Shown here: positions 23,187 to 23,208 of the stretch, piece by piece
Layout of the letters: each line of letters opens with the position of its first letter
How positions within the stretch are numbered: the first letter of the stretch is position 1
From: a virus
Direction: 5' to 3' (one strand)
Virus record (IMG/VR): IMGVR_UViG_3300046010_003830
Coordinates: 1-23,208 of that record
DNA length: 23,208 bases
Position numbers and translations under genes: made by a program
The notes under the pieces: model-generated
What the model saw: the letters and a program-made list of their open reading frames with translations, nothing else
Databases searched by the model: none
Told to the model about the DNA's origin: nothing

Positions 23187-23208
23187 GGGGCCGAACTCTA
23201 CCGCAATC

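Noticed and set aside
1-23208. tRNA genes, CRISPR arrays, integrase or attachment sites
   Set aside because: No cloverleaf, regularly spaced repeat or recombinase was noticed; genes fill nearly all the sequence and no gene-free stretch over 300 bases exists.

Overview
The window looks like the late structural part of a short-tailed (podovirus-type) bacteriophage of a Gram-negative, probably proteobacterial, host. The reasons are: tightly packed genes on one strand that mostly overlap by 1 to 4 bases; clear Shine-Dalgarno sites; a moderately GC-rich sequence; an adaptor, nozzle and fibre block followed by a three-gene ejection-protein block; and a giant phage-type 'polyvalent' protein. No integrase, attachment site, tRNA, CRISPR array or transposase is visible, so lysogeny cannot be judged. 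The host is inferred only from style.

Layout, + strand. Positions 1-1530 hold the end of a head-tail adaptor gene, cut by the window edge, and two small beta-rich proteins whose C-terminal domains resemble each other. Positions 1532-6739 encode a 1735-residue tail-nozzle-like protein. It is much longer than T7 gp12 or P22 gp10 because a concanavalin/LamG-like domain and other modules are inserted. Positions 6736-9250 are an adhesin cassette: a short fibre protein, a second beta-rich structural protein, and a small left-handed beta-helix (hexapeptide repeat) protein. Positions 9255-21385 are three ejection (internal virion) protein genes of 243, 647 and 3141 residues. Positions 21400-22404 hold four small genes, two of them with membrane segments, possibly lysis-related. 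A 15-codon gene with an exceptionally strong Shine-Dalgarno site (22423-22485) ends the operon, followed by hairpins. Two genes on the - strand (22571-23186) converge on these hairpins and form a separate unit; one has a nuclease-like motif pattern.

The 3141-residue protein is the most remarkable object. In order it carries a zincin motif (HEVVH), low-complexity linkers, an uncharacterised module marked by SPQ..W..N and TVDTHA, a degenerate ADP-ribosyltransferase-like module, and a C-terminal region like the large polyvalent protein domain LPD38. A short motif, AK[LM]RAF[IVF]P, occurs three times at the module boundaries and splits the chain into four parts.

Inside this gene, at about 16629-16940, the three-base composition pattern switches to the +1 frame. 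That frame encodes a natural-looking, mostly helical protein with its own ATG and Shine-Dalgarno site. This suggests either an overprinted gene or a pair of compensating frameshifts. It and the tripled motif are the best leads for something undescribed.

The genes fit one job: build the tail, recognise the host surface, and deliver internal proteins with the DNA. The giant protein probably enters the cell and acts there early, as inferred from the family.
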